From contig JAITVF010000206.1 of the NCBI GenBank assembly GCA_031285945.1, positions 1 to 7,809 on the forward strand: a DNA stretch of 7,809 nt, written 5' to 3'. The notes beneath the pieces are model-generated. The model saw nothing but the letters and a program-made list of their open reading frames with translations. It searched no databases and was not told where the DNA came from. Position numbers and translations under genes: made by a program. The stretch is from Oscillospiraceae bacterium (GTDB lineage Bacteria > Bacillota > Clostridia > Oscillospirales > Ruminococcaceae). Positions 6,119-7,809 of this stretch are shown piece after piece; position 1 is the first letter of the stretch; each line of letters begins with the position of its first letter.

Positions 6119-6157
6119 GCGCGCCGAGCGGCAGTAGAAAATTAGTTGTAAGAGCTG

Positions 6158-6180
6158 GCCGGTCAGACCACCAGACCGGC
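6158..6180 (+). other. GC hairpin between phosphatase and kinase genes
   Basis: GCCGGTC (6158-6164) and GACCGGC (6174-6180) form a 7-bp perfect stem with a 9-nt loop. Further ggcc at 6181-6184 could extend it with a bulge. It occupies the middle of the 99-nt gap and is not followed by a T-tract, so full termination is unlikely. It could set the kinase-to-phosphatase expression ratio, for example by RNA processing or stability; that is a guess. It resembles the hairpin in the fmt leader when read on the opposite strand. Confidence 0.45.
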
Positions 6181-6193
6181 GGCCATAAATTAT
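6180..6193 (-). repeat. 14-nt repeat ataatttatggccg, copy 2 (inverted)
   Basis: The reverse complement of this site is identical to 1850-1863. As there, it adjoins a GGCCG...GGCC hairpin. It lies 11 nt before the kinase gene's Shine-Dalgarno site. Confidence 0.4.
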
Positions 6194-6217
6194 CGACTAC
6201 CCGCGGAGGTTATATAA

Positions 6218-7809
6218 GTGGAACTGCTTAACGACAAATATCTGGGCAAAAGGCTGGAGGGCCGTTACGAAATCCAGGAGCTCATCGGCATGGGCGGAAT
6301 GGCCAACGTATACAAGGCCTGGGACATTATAGACCAGCAGACGGTGGCTGTAAAAATTCTAAGGGACGAGTTTTTGACCAATACTGAATTTTTGCGCCGG
6401 TTTAAGAACGAATCCAAGGCTATAGCGGTTCTTTCTCACCCCAATATAGTAAGAGTATTCGACGTGAGCTTTACAAACCGGGTGCACTCAATAGTGATGG
6501 AATATATCGACGGTATAACCCTAAAGGATTATATCGAGCGCAAGGGCGCTCTTTCCTGGAAGGAGGCCGTCCACTTTACCCTGCAAATACTCAGGGCGTT
6601 GCAGCACGCCCATGAAAAGGGGATTGTCCACCGGGATATTAAGCCCCAAAATATTATGCTTTTGCATAACGGTACTATAAAGGTGACCGATTTTGGCATA
6701 GCCCGCTTCGCGAGAAGCGAGGTAAGAACGGTGACAGACCGCGCGATAGGCTCGGTTCACTATATAAGCCCCGAGCAGGCCATGGGTGAAAATACCGACG
6801 AAAAGTCCGATATTTACTCTGTGGGCGTAATGCTATTTGAAATGCTTACCGGCAGGCTGCCATTTGAGGCGGAAAACGCGGTTTCGGTAGCCTTAAAGCA
6901 GATTCAGACCAAGGTGCCCCTCCCCCGTGAGATAAACCCCGACATACCCGAGGGCCTTGAGGATATAACGCTGAGAGCCATGCAGAAGGAGGCGGCCAAC
7001 CGCTACCGCTCTGCCGCAGATATGATGGGGGATATTGAGCGCTTTAAGCAGGACCCCTCGATACATTTTTCCTATAAATATCTGACCGCCGACAGCCCCA
7101 AAAGAAACAACCGTAGCCCCGAGCGGGGCTTAAGGGAGGAACGCGACTTGTCATCCGCCCGTATTCGCACAAGAACGCCATTTTTGCCCATTCTTACCGG
7201 GGTGGCCTTTGCGTTTGTGCTGGCCTCTATGGCCTTTGTGGGCCTTATGATCTTTATGAACAACCCCTTTACCAAGGTGCCGGAGTATGAGGTGAAAAAC
7301 CTGGTGGGCTTAAAGTTTGAAACGGCCATGGACCAATACCCCGAGTTTGAGTTTATACAGGACGGCACCGGGAGCAGCGACGATTTTGGCCCCGGCGTTA
7401 TATACGAGCAGGACCCGAGCGCCGGGCGTATGCTCAAGGAAGGGGCGACTGTCCGGGTAAAGGTTTCGACGGGGCAGCTTAGGATAATACTCGAAAACTT
7501 TACGGGGCGCGACGCCTCCCAGGTAAAGCAGAAGCTCGAGGATCTGGGGCTCTCATATGTTGAGGAGCAGGTCTACGACGACAACGTGCCGATAGGCTGC
7601 GTGGTTTACACCGATCCCTCAGCTAATTCAGAGGTGACCCGCGAAACCCCCGTAACTATATACGTAAGCCTGGGGCCCGACGTTCAGCTCACCACCGTTC
7701 CCGACGTGCTCGGCCTTGAGCTTGAGCAGGCCAGGCAGATACTCGAAATGTCCAACGTACGGGTAGGGGACGTGACCTTTGAGGAATACCCCGAGCCCGC
7801 CGGCACAGT
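6218..7809 (+). CDS. prkC: PASTA-domain Ser/Thr protein kinase, 3' end beyond the window
   Basis: The N-terminal 530 residues of a one-pass membrane kinase, still open at the window edge. The cytoplasmic kinase domain (about 17-278) has the glycine loop LIGMGGMANVYKA (22-34), catalytic Lys46 in VAVK, helix-C Glu65, HRDIKPQN (138-145, Asp140), DFG (158-160) and an activation segment with Thr171 and Thr173 ahead of GSVHYISPEQA (178-188). A basic juxtamembrane stretch (about 290-320) leads to one transmembrane helix (about 321-346). The outside part has PASTA repeats at about 353-418, 419-486 and a third starting at 493 that is cut off; more may follow. Family knowledge: PASTA domains bind peptidoglycan fragments or lipid II, and the kinase controls cell-wall growth, division and spore germination. 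The start is GTG at 6218 with GGAGG at 6205-6209. No active-site residue is missing. Its partner phosphatase ends 99 nt upstream. Confidence 0.96.
   Translation, partial: MELLNDKYLGKRLEGRYEIQELIGMGGMANVYKAWDIIDQQTVAVKILRDEFLTNTEFLRRFKNESKAIAVLSHPNIVRVFDVSFTNRVHSIVMEYIDGITLKDYIERKGALSWKEAVHFTLQILRALQHAHEKGIVHRDIKPQNIMLLHNGTIKVTDFGIARFARSEVRTVTDRAIGSVHYISPEQAMGENTDEKSDIYSVGVMLFEMLTGRLPFEAENAVSVALKQIQTKVPLPREINPDIPEGLEDITLRAMQKEAANRYRSAADMMGDIERFKQDPSIHFSYKYLTADSPKRNNRSPERGLREERDLSSARIRTRTPFLPILTGVAFAFVLASMAFVGLMIFMNNPFTKVPEYEVKNLVGLKFETAMDQYPEFEFIQDGTGSSDDFGPGVIYEQDPSAGRMLKEGATVRVKVSTGQLRIILENFTGRDASQVKQKLEDLGLSYVEEQVYDDNVPIGCVVYTDPSANSEVTRETPVTIYVSLGPDVQLTTVPDVLGLELEQARQILEMSNVRVGDVTFEEYPEPAGT

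Noticed and set aside
7072..7437. 121-codon antisense frame opposite the kinase transmembrane/PASTA region
   Set aside because: The kinase frame is continuous with clear domains; the antisense frame has no family signature.

Overview
The window reads as chromosomal DNA from a Gram-positive anaerobe of the Clostridia, probably an uncultured gut-type Oscillospirales-like lineage. This is inferred from three things. The gene order fmt-rsmB-rlmN-PP2C phosphatase-PASTA kinase is a classic Firmicutes arrangement. A DUF3343 small protein sits beside a cysteine desulfurase, as in many clostridia. Strong AGGAGG-like ribosome sites occur throughout. The DNA looks GC-rich by eye (high fifties percent), yet ATA is the favoured Ile codon. 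I cannot name a species.

Layout. Bases 1-177 hold no gene but three different strong inverted repeats in a row. Bases 178-1565 are a two-gene minus-strand unit: a DUF3343 putative sulfur/selenium carrier (1359-1565), then a class-V aminotransferase-fold cysteine desulfurase (178-1317). Bases 1566-1912 are the divergent intergenic region. It contains a near-consensus plus-strand promoter (CTGACA, 17 nt, TGaTATAAT) whose -10 box lies inside a perfect 13-bp inverted repeat, followed by a leader with a second hairpin. From 1913 all genes are on the plus strand: fmt (1913-2839), rsmB (2922-4244), rlmN (ends 5294), a PP2C phosphatase (5384-6118) and the N-terminal 530 codons of a PASTA-domain Ser/Thr kinase (6218 to the window edge).

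How they work together. The first three plus-strand genes make and tune the translation machinery: formylation of initiator tRNA, m5C in 16S rRNA, and m2A in 23S rRNA and tRNA. The last two form the matched phosphatase/kinase pair that senses cell-wall fragments and controls growth. No convincing terminator is visible from 1913 onward, so they may form one transcription unit with internal structured gaps of 82, about 89 and 99 nt. The minus-strand pair would mobilise sulfur, or possibly selenium, from cysteine/selenocysteine onto the carrier cysteine.

The coding content is ordinary housekeeping; I see no obviously new multi-gene system. The parts worth a second look are a probable CTG start for rlmN, the palindrome over the fmt promoter, the 14-bp inverted repeat with hairpins found at both 1850 and 6180, and the three-hairpin cluster at the left edge.
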